A stretch of 64,000 nucleotides of DNA from Streptomyces sp. NBC_01237 (GCF_035917275.1 NZ_CP108509.1:1-64000); one strand, 5' to 3'; shown: positions 1 to 9,575, numbered from the stretch's first letter. Numbers and translations are program-made. The notes: generated from the letters alone by a model not told the origin.

Positions 1-4
1 GTCC

Positions 5-289
5 CTACGCGCTGCGCGCGTAGCAGCGGGCTGGGCCCCTGCGGGGCCTGGCCGCTCCCGCTCCGCGTGCGCGGAGGCGGTTCACTGCGTTCACCGCCAG
101 GTGGCACGCGCTCCGCGCCCGCCACCCAACCGCAGGGCAGGCGGCCCGCGTTGCGGGCCGGGGCCGGCCTCCGGCCGACCCGTGGCCTCCGCTGCGCTCC
201 AGCCACCCCCCAGACCCCCTGTCAGCCCCAGTACAGCCAGGGGGTGGGTGGGCCACGCTCCGCGCGGCCCACCCACGGGCCTACGGCCC
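5..289. repeat. cluster of short-loop palindromes, telomere-like
   Basis: At least six hairpins lie close together, most with three-base loops. Stems are at 5-12/16-23 (loop TGC), 34-39/43-48 (loop TGC), 61-66/71-76, 143-149/153-159 (loop GTT), 162-167/171-176 (loop CCT), 244-254/266-276 (11 bp) and 277-281/285-289 (loop TAC). Streptomyces telomeres and terminal inverted repeats are known for dense GC palindromes of this kind, and the next gene is of the telomere-proximal helicase type. The canonical first bases of archetypal telomeres are not visible, so this is either a non-archetypal end or a point slightly inside it. No convincing gene lies before 697. Confidence 0.6.
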
Positions 290-696
290 AAGCAGCAGCA
301 AGGAGGAGGGGTGGTGGTGACGGGTGGTCGGGCGAGTGGCGCATCGCGGGGGCCGATCGCCCGCAGAAAGGGAGCGGACTGAGGGGGTGTCAAGGCGCTT
401 GATTGGCTTGCGATAAGGCAAGACTAGCAGCTTTCGGCCACGTTAGAGGGAATCTCACGATTCTGTGTGCTTCATTTTTGGAGCCGAGATAAGCTATGGA
501 CTCAGAGCACACCACCCCGGACCGCCCCGAAGGGTTATCGAGATCCACCACACGGCCTTGCTGGTGCTCCGGTGAGGCAAAGCAACCACCCGATCGCGTC
601 AGTCCAACCGTAGCCCTTGCAGCTCCTCTACGTGCAGGTTTCCCGTTTCCCGCCGCTCGAATCGACCGGACGGCATCCCAGGAGAAGGCAGGCGAT

Positions 697-3219
697 ATGT
701 CGAGCACAGACCGCGTTGACCAGCGCGAGGCAGCCCAGCGAGAAGCCATTGACGCGGTCGTGCGTGCCCTCGAATTGCCTGCAAGATCACTGGTGCCTGA
801 ACGGGGGCTTCGAACGCAGGTGATCATGGCGACCGGGTCCGGGAAGACGCGGGTGGCGGTCCGCAGCGCGGAGGAGCTCCACGCGGGCCGTGTGCTGGTG
901 CTCGTGCCCTCGCTGGACCTGCTCGCCCAGACCGAGTCCGCGTGGCGCGAGGGGGGCCGCCGGGGGCCGATGATCGGGGTGTCCTCGCTGCGGGGTGAGG
1001 AGGTGTCCTTCCCCAACACCACGGACGTGGACGAGCTGGTGGAGTGGACGCGGGGCCTGGACAAGGTGACCGTGTACGCCACGTACGCCTCGCTCGGTCT
1101 GGGCACACTGGAACGCGCGCACGCCGGGGGCCTCGCGGCTTGGGACCTGATCGTCGTGGACGAAGCCCACCGCGTTTCGGGCCGGATCGGGAAGCCGTGG
1201 GCGGTCGTCCACGACAACCAGAAGATCCCCTCCCTGCGCCGCCTCTACATGACGGCCACGCCCCGGCTGTGGCAGCTCGGGGACGAGGACCAGGACGGCG
1301 CACCCGGTGAGCTGGTCGCGAGCATGGAAGACGACCCCGACGGGTCCTTCGGCAGCAGGGCGTTCACTTTGACGCTCTCGGAGGCCATCGACCGGGGAAT
1401 CTGTGCCCCTTACCAGGTGGTGTGCGTGGACGTCACCGACACCGCGCTCCAGGCCGCGCAGCTCCTGGGCGCCGAAGGCCGCTCGGCAGAGGTCCGCGGG
1501 GCGCGGCTCGCCGCCCTGCAGACCGCGCTGGTGAAGGCGTCCTCGGAGGAGGGCTTCCGCCGCACGCTGGTCTTCCACCACATGGTGAAGGAAGCCGAGG
1601 CGTTCGCGGCCGGCCTCCCCCAGGTCGCCGCGCAGCTGCACGCCGCCGACCCCGAGCTGTACCCGAAGACGATCTGGGCGGACTGGCTGTGCGGGGACCA
1701 CAAGCCGCTCCACCGGCGGCGTCTGCTGGGCGAGTTCGCGGCCGGGATCGCCACGGACGGCACTGTGGTGGAGAAGTGCTTCCTGTGCTCGGTGAAGGTC
1801 TTGGGCGAGGGCGTCGACACCAAGCACTGCGACTCGGTGTACTGGGCGGACGTGCGCGGCTCGATGCCGGACCTGGTCCAGGCCGTGGGCCGGGCACTGC
1901 GGACGCAGCCCGGCGAGGGCAAGACGGCCTCGCTCGTGGTGCCGGTACTGCTCGGGCCGGGCGAGACAGCGGACAACATGCTCACCTCCCGGGCGTACGG
2001 CGGGCTGGCCAAGCTCCTGGAAGCGCTGCGGGCCCACGACGCGCGGATCGTGGAGAGCCTCGCGGAGCAGCAGGCCCCAAGCCGCTACAAGCCCGTAGCC
2101 AAGGACGAGAACGGGAAGAGCACGGACGGGAGCGGCAAAGGCTCCGGAGGCGTGAGTGCCCCCGCCAAGGCCCTGCTGAAGTTCTCCACGCCCCGCGACC
2201 CGGCCGCCCTCGCGGCGTTCATCAACTTGCGCGTCGTCAACCCGGAACACGCGCACTGGCGGCGCGGTGTGGAGGCCGCCGTCATCTACGCCCGCGAGCA
2301 CGGCGACCTGCGGGTGCCGTTCACGTTCCGGGTGCCTGCCGTCGACGATCAGGAGGCGGAGGGCGAGGGGTGGCCGGTCTCGCTCGCCGGGTTCCCGCTG
2401 GGGCAGTGGACCGCCGATGCGCGGCGGTTCTACGCCCGCGGGGACATGGACGAGGACCGCATCGTCCAGTTGGAGAAGCTCGGCATGGTCTGGTCCCACT
2501 TCGACGTCGCGTGGGAAGAAGGTCTGTCCGCCGCGCGCGGGTGGGCCGCCGAACACGGCCACCTCCTGGCCCCGCTGGACGCCACGTTCCAGGGCGCGAA
2601 GGTGGGCATCTTCCTGAAGAACGCGCGGGCCGCCGCCCGGAAGGCTGCCGAGAACGAGCAGCGGCGGGCGGAGGGCCTGGCGGTTCAGTCGTCGGCCGGG
2701 GCGCTGTCGGACTCCCGGCGCGAGCAGTTGGAGGAGATCGACGCGTCCTGGTGCCCGACGTGGCCGGTGACGTGGCAGCGGTGCTTCCACCTGGTGCGGA
2801 TGCACCTGGACGCCGGTGGGACGCTGCCCACCGGGGCGGGTGAGGTCCTGCGCCAGGGCGAGGATCTGGGCCGGTGGGTGACATCGGTGCGCTATGGGTG
2901 GGATCAGCTCACGACCGTGCAGCAGTGGATGTGCGAGCAGGTCCTCGGGATTACACCCGCAACCGAGGAGGAGAAGCCGAAGCCGCGACCGACGCAGGCC
3001 GACAAGTGGACCGCCAACCTCGCGGCCGCCCAGCAGTTCTACGAGCGCGAGGGACACCTCCAGGTGCCCCGCAAGCATGTCGAGACCGTGCTCTCCGAAG
3101 ACGGCTGGGAACTCCAGTTCCGTCTGGGGGCATGGGTCAGCAACCAGCGGAGCCGGGTCGCCACGCTCACCCCGGAACGGATGGAACAGCTGTCCACGAT
3201 CGGGATGCGGTGGTCCTGA
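697..3219 (+). CDS. TtrA-like telomere-proximal DEAH helicase with helicase-associated repeats
   Basis: This is a superfamily 2 helicase of 840 residues. Motif I ATGSGKT is at residues 45-51, DEAH at 155-158, TATP at 186-189, and the motif VI-like segment QAVGRALR is near 395. The C-terminal 340 residues carry several helicase-associated (HA) repeats of the W...L..A..F....G pattern. I chose ATG 697 because GGAGAAGG lies at 681-688. The frame is open back to 496, but the extra 67 residues have no helicase similarity. Helicases of this architecture sit next to telomeres in Streptomyces (TtrA in S. coelicolor) and have been linked to transfer of linear replicons. The role here is inferred from family and position. 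A broken second copy of the HA region lies at 7950-8752. Confidence 0.85.
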   Translation: MSSTDRVDQREAAQREAIDAVVRALELPARSLVPERGLRTQVIMATGSGKTRVAVRSAEELHAGRVLVLVPSLDLLAQTESAWREGGRRGPMIGVSSLRGEEVSFPNTTDVDELVEWTRGLDKVTVYATYASLGLGTLERAHAGGLAAWDLIVVDEAHRVSGRIGKPWAVVHDNQKIPSLRRLYMTATPRLWQLGDEDQDGAPGELVASMEDDPDGSFGSRAFTLTLSEAIDRGICAPYQVVCVDVTDTALQAAQLLGAEGRSAEVRGARLAALQTALVKASSEEGFRRTLVFHHMVKEAEAFAAGLPQVAAQLHAADPELYPKTIWADWLCGDHKPLHRRRLLGEFAAGIATDGTVVEKCFLCSVKVLGEGVDTKHCDSVYWADVRGSMPDLVQAVGRALRTQPGEGKTASLVVPVLLGPGETADNMLTSRAYGGLAKLLEALRAHDARIVESLAEQQAPSRYKPVAKDENGKSTDGSGKGSGGVSAPAKALLKFSTPRDPAALAAFINLRVVNPEHAHWRRGVEAAVIYAREHGDLRVPFTFRVPAVDDQEAEGEGWPVSLAGFPLGQWTADARRFYARGDMDEDRIVQLEKLGMVWSHFDVAWEEGLSAARGWAAEHGHLLAPLDATFQGAKVGIFLKNARAAARKAAENEQRRAEGLAVQSSAGALSDSRREQLEEIDASWCPTWPVTWQRCFHLVRMHLDAGGTLPTGAGEVLRQGEDLGRWVTSVRYGWDQLTTVQQWMCEQVLGITPATEEEKPKPRPTQADKWTANLAAAQQFYEREGHLQVPRKHVETVLSEDGWELQFRLGAWVSNQRSRVATLTPERMEQLSTIGMRWS

Positions 3220-3259
3220 CGATCGCCGTCATCAACAGCCACGATCGCAAGGAGAACTG

Positions 3260-4405
3260 ATGCACATCACCCCCACCGACGTGGCGCGCGGAGCGATCGG
3301 CCGGCAGGCCGAAGGGCTGGACGTGGAAGGAGCGCGGGCCAAGCGGGACGGATTGGTGCGGTTGATCGATCGGCAGCGGACGCCCGGCACACCGGAGCAC
3401 GCGGACCTGCGGCGGCAGAACCCACTGATCGGCGGCTTCGAGCAGGACGACTGCTTCAGCGACTCCGTCGCCGATCGGGTGGCCCAGCACTTCGAGACGA
3501 TGGACGCCAAGGTCAGCGAGTGGGATCGGGTCATCGCCCTGCTGGAGGAAACCGGCGGTGCGTACGCGGCCGCGCAGGATGCCGTGCAGACCGCCTGGGC
3601 AGCCGACTACGAAGAGCGCCGGACCACAGCCGTGGGTCGGCACCGGCAGCAGCTGGCTGAACGGCGGGCGTCCGAGCAGGACCGGCTGCACGGCATGCCG
3701 GTGCACCTCGGGGCGGACACCGCCGCAGCCGCCCGCCACCTCGCCCAGCGCATGGGCGCCATCCCCGAACACCTGGCAGCCGAAGTACTCCATGCGGTCC
3801 TCGCCGGTGCCGCCGTCCGGGCCGACGGCACACTTGCACTGCCCGCCGTGTCAGTCATGCCCCGTCAGCAGCTGGTATCCCCCGCCTCGGAGAAGACGCC
3901 GGTGAAGCCCCCAGCCCCGTCCTCGGTGCCAGCGCTGGAGGCGAAGGACATCCTGGCAGCGGCGGAACGGTTCCCGTGGGCCCTGGCCGCGCAGGGGACA
4001 CGTCACTGGCCGGACGGAGAGTTCCTGGACGTCGCGCTGAGAACGGTGCGCACCCAGGAACACGACGGGTACATCGAGCGCCTGGACATGTTCATCGAGC
4101 AGCACCGCCGCCGCCTGGAGGAGCTGCTTCGGGCGTACGGGCCGGGCAGCAGGCCCGCCTCGCACGGCCGGTACACGCTGATCGGACAGCCCGAGACCCT
4201 GGTCATCCTGGAGCGGATGGAGACCAACCCGTTCGCTCTGCGCGGCCAGTGGGAGAAGGAAGAGGAGACCGTGCTGCTGGACGACCTTGAGTTCGCGTGG
4301 GGCCGCGCATCCGCCTCAGCCGGTGAGCAGCCGGGAAACAGCAGCGGGGCCAGGCAGGTAGGCCGCACGCCGTGCCTACCCGTGCACCGCGGATCGAGCC
4401 TGTGA
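3260..4405 (+). CDS. hypothetical protein downstream of the helicase
   Basis: This 381-residue protein is not recognised. The ATG at 3260 follows AAGGAG (3249-3254), 40 bases after the helicase stop, so it is probably cotranscribed. The frame is open upstream into the helicase gene, but that part is out of phase with it and is not coding. The sequence is soluble, rich in charged residues and Ala, with predicted helical stretches in the first 150 residues and a Pro-rich linker near residue 220. There is no signal peptide or membrane segment. Its place directly after a terminal helicase suggests a subtelomeric accessory role, but nothing in the sequence shows a function. Confidence 0.7.
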   Translation: MHITPTDVARGAIGRQAEGLDVEGARAKRDGLVRLIDRQRTPGTPEHADLRRQNPLIGGFEQDDCFSDSVADRVAQHFETMDAKVSEWDRVIALLEETGGAYAAAQDAVQTAWAADYEERRTTAVGRHRQQLAERRASEQDRLHGMPVHLGADTAAAARHLAQRMGAIPEHLAAEVLHAVLAGAAVRADGTLALPAVSVMPRQQLVSPASEKTPVKPPAPSSVPALEAKDILAAAERFPWALAAQGTRHWPDGEFLDVALRTVRTQEHDGYIERLDMFIEQHRRRLEELLRAYGPGSRPASHGRYTLIGQPETLVILERMETNPFALRGQWEKEEETVLLDDLEFAWGRASASAGEQPGNSSGARQVGRTPCLPVHRGSSL

Positions 4406-4548
4406 TCAGAGAGCGTCAGGGTCGGCGGCCCGGGAGAGCGCGCGTGCCGCCTGGGTCAGCGCGGCCTGGGTGAATTGGCGTGTCTCGCTGGATAGTGGCG
4501 CCGTTGTCCTGGGCACGACGCACAACAGTGGCTGAAGAGGAGTGAACA

Positions 4549-4878
4549 GTGAGCTACGGCGGAGGCGGCCCAGACTGGGCAATGATCGGTGCGAAGCGAC
4601 GGGCAGAGCAAGAGGCTTCAAGTGCTCGGTCGGACGCGGGGCAGTGGAGGGCACGAGCAGAGGCGTTGGCCACCCATATCTACGAAACGGCTGATCGAAT
4701 CTGCCCTGCGCACATTGCGGGCGACTGCCAGTGCCGACGGTGCTGGGAGCACCGCGTTGCCAAGATCTTCGGCATGGGTGCCGCAGGTAGGTCGGGACCC
4801 ACCACCGGCGCAGGTCCTACGGACCCGTTCTGGAATCTCATCAACAAGATTTCGCGGGAAGCCGAGGAACGCCGTTAG
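4549..4878 (+). CDS. small cysteine-containing hypothetical protein
   Basis: This 109-residue protein starts at GTG 4549 after AGAGGAG at 4536-4542. The N-terminal half is helical and charged; the centre has a cysteine cluster, CPAHIAGDCQCRRC, which could bind a metal. There is no signal peptide. It lies about 155 bases upstream of the ATPase gene on the same strand and may be its partner. No family is recognised. Confidence 0.6.
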   Translation: MSYGGGGPDWAMIGAKRRAEQEASSARSDAGQWRARAEALATHIYETADRICPAHIAGDCQCRRCWEHRVAKIFGMGAAGRSGPTTGAGPTDPFWNLINKISREAEERR

Positions 4879-5034
4879 ACAACCCTGGGGCGCCGGCTGT
4901 CGCCCTGCGGGTGTCACGGCATGTGGCTTCCGGTCCGGGGGCGTGTTCGGACGTCACCCGGACAGCGGAGCGTCGTTTATCCGCTACAAGCACCGCGCGG
5001 GGAGCGCGATGGAGTCTGCGGGAGGCATCTGGTG

Positions 5035-6879
5035 GTCACGCTCAACGTCGAGTGCGAGCTGTTCGAAGTCGACGGGGTGGTGCATGAGTTGCGGTTCGGC
5101 GCCCCAATGGCCGCGCTGACCGGGGAGACCCGTTCGGGCAAGAGCACCGTGCTGGAGGTCTTGGGGTGGACGCTGGGGGTGGACGGCGCGAAGCTGATGT
5201 CGGCTGCGGCGGCGTGCAGCCGCGTCGGGTTCGTTGCCCGCATCGGGGGGTCACGGTGGCGGATCACCCGCAGCACGGTGGACCGCTCACAGGACGTGAG
5301 TTTCACCCACAGCACGCTAGGCACGGAGGAACATCACCCGGTCAAGCGCAGCGAGGCCCGCAGGTCTGCGGCTGACGTTTTCCAGGATCTCCTCGGGATT
5401 CCCAGGCTGGGTGCGGGGCGTACGCGCGTCACCCTGGATCTGCTGATGCCGTGGTTCTACGCACGCCAGCGGGACCTCCCCAACGACTACCTCGGCGGGC
5501 AGAGCAAGGAGCAGCGCAGTGCGGTGGGGCGGGTGCTGCTGGGTGCCGATGACGAAACGGTCGACGCGCTGCGCCAGGAGGCCGCTGGCAGGACGAAGGA
5601 GTGGCGGTCGGTGAGTAACCGTGTGAAGAGGATTCTGCGTGATCGGGAGGAGCGTGAGCTGCCGTCGGTCGAGGATCTTCAGCGCCGTGCCGCTCAGTGG
5701 ACCGCTCAGCAGGAGAAGGCGTCTCTCAGGGCGAGGGAGGCGGGTGTGGTTCTCAGCCGTTTGCATGCCGAACTCGCGGCGCTCCAGAAGAAGGCGTCCG
5801 TGGCGGAGGAGGCGCGGGGTGTCGCTCGTGCGGCTGCGGACGAGCGGGAACGTACGGTGCGGCTGCTGGAGGCGGCCGCGGCCGAGGCCCGTGGCCGTCT
5901 GGCTGGTCTGCGGGAGGCTGCTACCGACCCGAGCCTGTGCCCCCAGTGCGTGCAGTTGCTCGATCTGACGGGGCTGTCGGAAAACGACTGCCGGGTATGC
6001 CGGCGGCCCGATCCCAAACGCCAGGACCGCGCCGAGCAGTTGAAGCGGCGGATGTCGCAGGCGCAGGAGGCTGCTGAGCGGGCCCGGGAGGCAGCCCGTC
6101 GCGCGTCCGAGGCCGCTGATGCCGCCCGTGGGCGTGCTCGCGATGCCGATCGGGCCGTGGTGGAGGCTTCGGCAGCCGCGCAGGTCTTCGCCCAGGACGT
6201 GGTCGCGCCGCAGCAGCAGACAGTGGTCGAGGCCGAGGCTGCCGTGCGTGAGCTGGCCGCACGGCTGGAGCAGAACGCCGAGCACCTGCGGGAGCTCGCG
6301 GAGCTGACCGAGCTGCGCGGGAGGCTGCCGCAGCTGGAGAAGGACAAGAACGCCGCCGAGGCCGCGTACGCCGCAGCACGCAACGACACCGATCTCATGG
6401 TGAAACAGGGCACCGACCGGTGGTCCCACCACATGCTGCGCCGAATGCAAGCATGCGACCCGGAGATCACCACCGTCTCCATCGACCCGGCGGACTTCTC
6501 CGTCACGATCAACGGCAGCGCGTTCGACGCGCGGGCCGTCGCCGGTCACGGCATGACCCGCACCAACGTCAGTGTCCTGCTGGCATTGCGCGACACCGCC
6601 TTGGAGGTCCCCGCGATGCCGGTGCCGCAGTTCCTGATCGTCGACGGCCCCTTCACCGGCCTCGGCAGCAGCCCGGAGGACCAGCGCACCGGGGCCGCGC
6701 TGCTCGACGGCCTGACAGACCTGGCCACGTCCGAGGACCTCTCGGGCGCCGGCGGGCAGGTCATCATCGCCTGCACCGAACTGCACGGCACTCCGGGACC
6801 AGCCGTCCGCGAAATCCGCACCAACTTCACAGACGGCGCCATCCCCGGGCTGCCTCCCCGACAGCCCACCACAAAGTAG
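5035..6879 (+). CDS. Rad50/SMC-like coiled-coil ATPase with a CxxC...CxxC insert
   Basis: This 614-residue P-loop ATPase is split by a long coiled coil. Walker A GETRSGKST is at residues 30-38, and a Walker B-like LIVDGP with Asp537 is near the C-terminus. Between them, charged helical arms flank a four-cysteine knuckle (Cys302, Cys305, Cys319, Cys322), a likely zinc site at the tip like a Rad50 hook but with two CxxC pairs. GTG 5035 or 5032 is preferred because GGGAGG is at 5020-5025; the frame is open to 4921. Known relatives act on DNA or serve as the ATPase of multi-component defence or repair systems. No nuclease or partner domain is visible here, so the process is not established. The preceding small Cys protein is the only candidate partner. 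Confidence 0.75.
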   Translation, partial: VTLNVECELFEVDGVVHELRFGAPMAALTGETRSGKSTVLEVLGWTLGVDGAKLMSAAAACSRVGFVARIGGSRWRITRSTVDRSQDVSFTHSTLGTEEHHPVKRSEARRSAADVFQDLLGIPRLGAGRTRVTLDLLMPWFYARQRDLPNDYLGGQSKEQRSAVGRVLLGADDETVDALRQEAAGRTKEWRSVSNRVKRILRDREERELPSVEDLQRRAAQWTAQQEKASLRAREAGVVLSRLHAELAALQKKASVAEEARGVARAAADERERTVRLLEAAAAEARGRLAGLREAATDPSLCPQCVQLLDLTGLSENDCRVCRRPDPKRQDRAEQLKRRMSQAQEAAERAREAARRASEAADAARGRARDADRAVVEASAAAQVFAQDVVAPQQQTVVEAEAAVRELAARLEQNAEHLRELAELTELRGRLPQLEKDKNAAEAAYAAARNDTDLMVKQGTDRWSHHMLRRMQACDPEITTVSIDPADFSVTINGSAFDARAVAGHGMTRTNVSVLLALRDTALEVPAMPVPQFLIVDGPFTGLGSSPEDQRTGAALLDGLTDLATSEDLSGAGGQVIIACTELHGTPGPAVREIRTNFTDGAIPGLPPRQPTTK

Positions 6880-7115
6880 GAGTCGGCAAAGTCCTCGTCG
6901 CACCACAGCCCATCCAGCCGGTCTCTCACCCACATCGCTGTCGTGCCACCCGGGTTCCTCGCCCGCGCGATGTGCGCGGTCAGAGGGGGGACTTGCTCAC
7001 CGACGGGGACGGACGGACAACAGGCAACTCGGCAACTGCATCGGCCACTGGGACAGCCCGAGCACGCCCGTTGATAACGCTGCCGCGCTGGGAATCTCCA
7101 AGTTCCCCGACAGAG

Positions 7116-7874
7116 TCAAGGGCTCGTGTTCTCGCACGGAAGACCCGGGGGAGTGCCCGCGGGCAGGAAGCGTTTGCGCTCCTCCTCGGTGTAATCACGC
7201 CCGGCCGAGGAGCAGAGGTGGGGAAACCAGTTCGCGCGATCAAGGTCGTAGGTCTGCCGCCAGCCCTTGGCGTAGGCGACCAGGCGGTCTTCGTGGATGA
7301 TCGCTGTCCGCCTGGTGTCGAGCACGGTGGGGATGGCGCCGATATGACGGCCTGTGTCAGTTGCCCACAGATCGTAGCCGCCGGAGGATTCGGTGATCGC
7401 TGTGCCGTCCGAGGTCAGAGAGACCACGTTGTCCAGGCGGTCCACGGCCATGGGGTGCCCCGTGGTTTTCCGCTGGTCCACGGTCCATTGGCGGACGGTG
7501 CCGTCCGCGCTCTGCACCAACAGACTCCGGCCGTCGGCGGAAAAGACGAGGCTGCGTTGCATGAAGTCATGGAAGACGGGGCTGATCGCGTCACCGGACA
7601 GGACCCCGATCCGTTGGCCGGCGAGGGTGTCCCAGAGTTGGATGGTGCCCCGGGTAACGCCGGCCCTGGTGACTACCGCGACTTGGTGCGGGTGGTCCGG
7701 TCGTGGCACCAGCTGTCCGGATGAGCGGAGGGGCGAGATGAGCGCCCCGTTCGTGTGCTCGACTTGCATGGGGCGTCCCACTTGTAGGCCGGTGACGGAG
7801 TCCACCCGTAGGAGCGAGCCTCCAACCGTCAGAGCAGCTATGTCGCCGCCCGCCAGAGGGGTGACCCAGTCCAA
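7116..7874 (-). pseudogene. C-terminal fragment of a WD40 (nSTAND-type) protein
   Basis: The frame encodes beta-propeller repeats such as LVFSADGRSLLVQSADGTVR and ends in the tail RDYTEEERKRFLPAGTPPG. That tail is typical of Streptomyces nSTAND ATPases with C-terminal WD40 repeats; the gene at 12234-15581 ends the same way. There is no HTH, P-loop, membrane segment or proper start, so the 5' part is lost. Upstream on this strand the sequence changes directly into a helicase fragment on the other strand, which marks a rearrangement junction between about 7875 and 7949. Confidence 0.7.
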
Positions 7875-7949
7875 CGCGCCGAGCAGCTTTCCGATATCCG
7901 TGCCGACGTCGAGGACAGGAACGACAACGGGGGCAGGGACGGGGGCGTT

Positions 7950-8752
7950 TTTCCGCTGGGGCGATGGCTGTCCGATCAGCGGCGGGCGATGCGGGCCGGG
8001 ACACTGCTCCCCGAACGGGCGGCGGACCTGGAGGAACTCGACATCGTCTGGGACCCGGCGGACGCGGCGTGGGAGGAGAACTTGGGTGCCGCACGTGCGT
8101 ACTTCGCGGCGTACGGAACACTCGCCGCACCCGTGACCGCCGCGATAATGACCGGCCCTTCGGACAATGGCTGGCCAACGCCCGGAAGAAGGGCGGAATC
8201 GGCAAGGACCTGGTGCGGGCGGAGCGCCGGGCGGAGCTGCTCGCCGCGATCGATCCGGACTGGCGGCCGGACTGGCCGGTGGACTGGCAGCGCCACTACA
8301 CCGCCCTGGCAGGTCTTGTGACGCCCGGGGAGGTGCTCGGGGAAGTGGCGGCCGGGACGGTCGTGCACGGCATGGACGTCGGCCGGTGGCTGGCCACGCA
8401 ACGGCAGGACTGGGACCGGCTCGCCGTAGGGCAGCGCGAGCGCCTGGCCCTCCTCGGCGTCACGCCCGCACCACGGCCGGCCACCCCGGCCCGGAAGACC
8501 CGGCAGAGGCAGGGGGCGGCGGCAGGCGGTGCGTCCGAGCGAGGTATCGCCGCGCTCACCCAGTACACCGAGCGGGAAGGAACGCTCGTCGTACCCCGGC
8601 CGTGGAGCGAAGAACTGCCCGACGGAACATAGGTATGGCTGGGTGTGTGGCTCTCCAACACCAAGAGCCGACGCGACAAGCTCACCCCCGAGCAGCGCCA
8701 GACCCTCGCCGGGATCGGAGTCGACTGGGCGTGGGGGCGGGTAGAAACCTGA
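7950..8752 (+). pseudogene. decayed helicase-associated (HA) repeat fragment, ttrA-related
   Basis: Reading from 7950 gives FPLGRWLSDQRRAMR and further HA-repeat sequence, matching the FPLGQW type repeats of the helicase at 697-3219. The frame shifts once near 8140-8150, where the two reading frames give GTLAAPVTA and then RPFGQWLANARKK. A TAG stop at 8630-8632 interrupts the last repeat, which resumes in the same frame as WLGVWLSNTKSRRD and ends at TGA 8750-8752. The helicase core is missing. It is a broken 3' part of a second terminal helicase gene. Confidence 0.75.
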
Positions 8753-8820
8753 GCGCGAGGTGCTTGGCATCTCTATACTCATCGCGTCCCAGCGGTCAAC
8801 TTGCATAGGAAGCAACTACC

Positions 8821-9264
8821 TTGCGTAGAACACGAATAGCGACTGTCCTCAGTGGTATCGCCGCCGCAACATTGCTCACAATCAGCAACGCCTCGGCGGG
8901 CACCATCGAGGAAAACCTTGCCGGCACCAAGGCACCTCCGTTCAGTGCGGGCAAATGGGTGTGCGCGCCCCCCAACTCCGTGGGGAAGGGCTGTTTCCGC
9001 GAGGACGGGGACTGGTTCGAGATCGTCGACGAGAAGGAGGACGGGCACTCAACCGTGGTTGTCTGGCACAGCGTCTACCCCAGGAACCAGGCGACCGTTC
9101 GACAAGGACTCATCTGGCACACCGGTGGATTCCAGACGTATCGATGGACGAACAAAAACTTCGAAGAGGGATGGAACCTTGAGTTCCGTGTCTGCGCCGG
9201 CGAGTACGGCAACCGGCACATCATCGAGAACAGCTGCACCCAATGGAAGACAACTAAATCCTGA
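8821..9264 (+). CDS. small secreted protein
   Basis: This 147-residue protein starts at TTG 8821, after AGGAAG about nine bases upstream. It has a clear Sec signal peptide (MRRTRI, hydrophobic core, cleavage after ISNASA, about residue 26). The mature part is about 120 residues with four cysteines (Cys near 47, 57, and two near the C-terminus), so disulphides are likely outside the cell. It is rich in aromatic residues. No family is recognised; it resembles the many small secreted Streptomyces proteins of unknown role. Two more secreted proteins of similar size lie at 15971 and 16818. Confidence 0.7.
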   Translation: MRRTRIATVLSGIAAATLLTISNASAGTIEENLAGTKAPPFSAGKWVCAPPNSVGKGCFREDGDWFEIVDEKEDGHSTVVVWHSVYPRNQATVRQGLIWHTGGFQTYRWTNKNFEEGWNLEFRVCAGEYGNRHIIENSCTQWKTTKS

Positions 9265-9388
9265 CACCACTCACGGCAGCCCGCACGCTCCCAGCACGCG
9301 GGCTGTTCCCGGAACCCCGCAGATAGCCGCCCAGTGGGTGTGGAGTGGGCGTGACACCGGCCGTAGCCGGACCGTTGAACCGATCCGA

Positions 9389-9441
9389 ACGGCACTGCAC
9401 AGAGAGGCCCTGGGCGAAGCGCCCAGGGCCTCGTGCTGTCA
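9389..9441. terminator. strong hairpin terminator with conserved flanks (copy 1)
   Basis: A perfect 13-bp stem (9404-9416 with 9420-9432) closes a three-base loop. The flanks ACGGCACTGCACAGAGAG and CTCGTGCTGTC are shared with a second hairpin at 18414-18467 whose stem bases differ but still pair. It can end transcription of the secreted-protein gene at 8821-9264. Confidence 0.75.
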
Positions 9442-9575
9442 GCGCCTTACGGCCGGGGGGCACCAGAAACCCAGGCATGGGTGCCCAGGATCTTCCGTTC
9501 GAATCAGGCACTTCCCGGGCCGCTCCTGACGTTGTGCGAGGGAGAACACCCGCACCGACCGGAGGAACCACCCCC

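Noticed and set aside
496..696. 67-residue extension of the helicase
   Set aside because: No ribosome site at 496, sequence unlike helicase N-termini, and a strong GGAGAAGG site lies before ATG 697.
787..3078. 763-residue open frame on the minus strand
   Set aside because: It is antisense to the helicase, has no ribosome site, and its composition (Arg, Gly, Pro, Leu) is the usual mirror of high-GC coding.
9490..9520. TTCGAATC word resembling a tRNA T-loop
   Set aside because: The bases on both sides do not pair into a T-stem and no anticodon or acceptor arm is found. No tRNA was found in the window.
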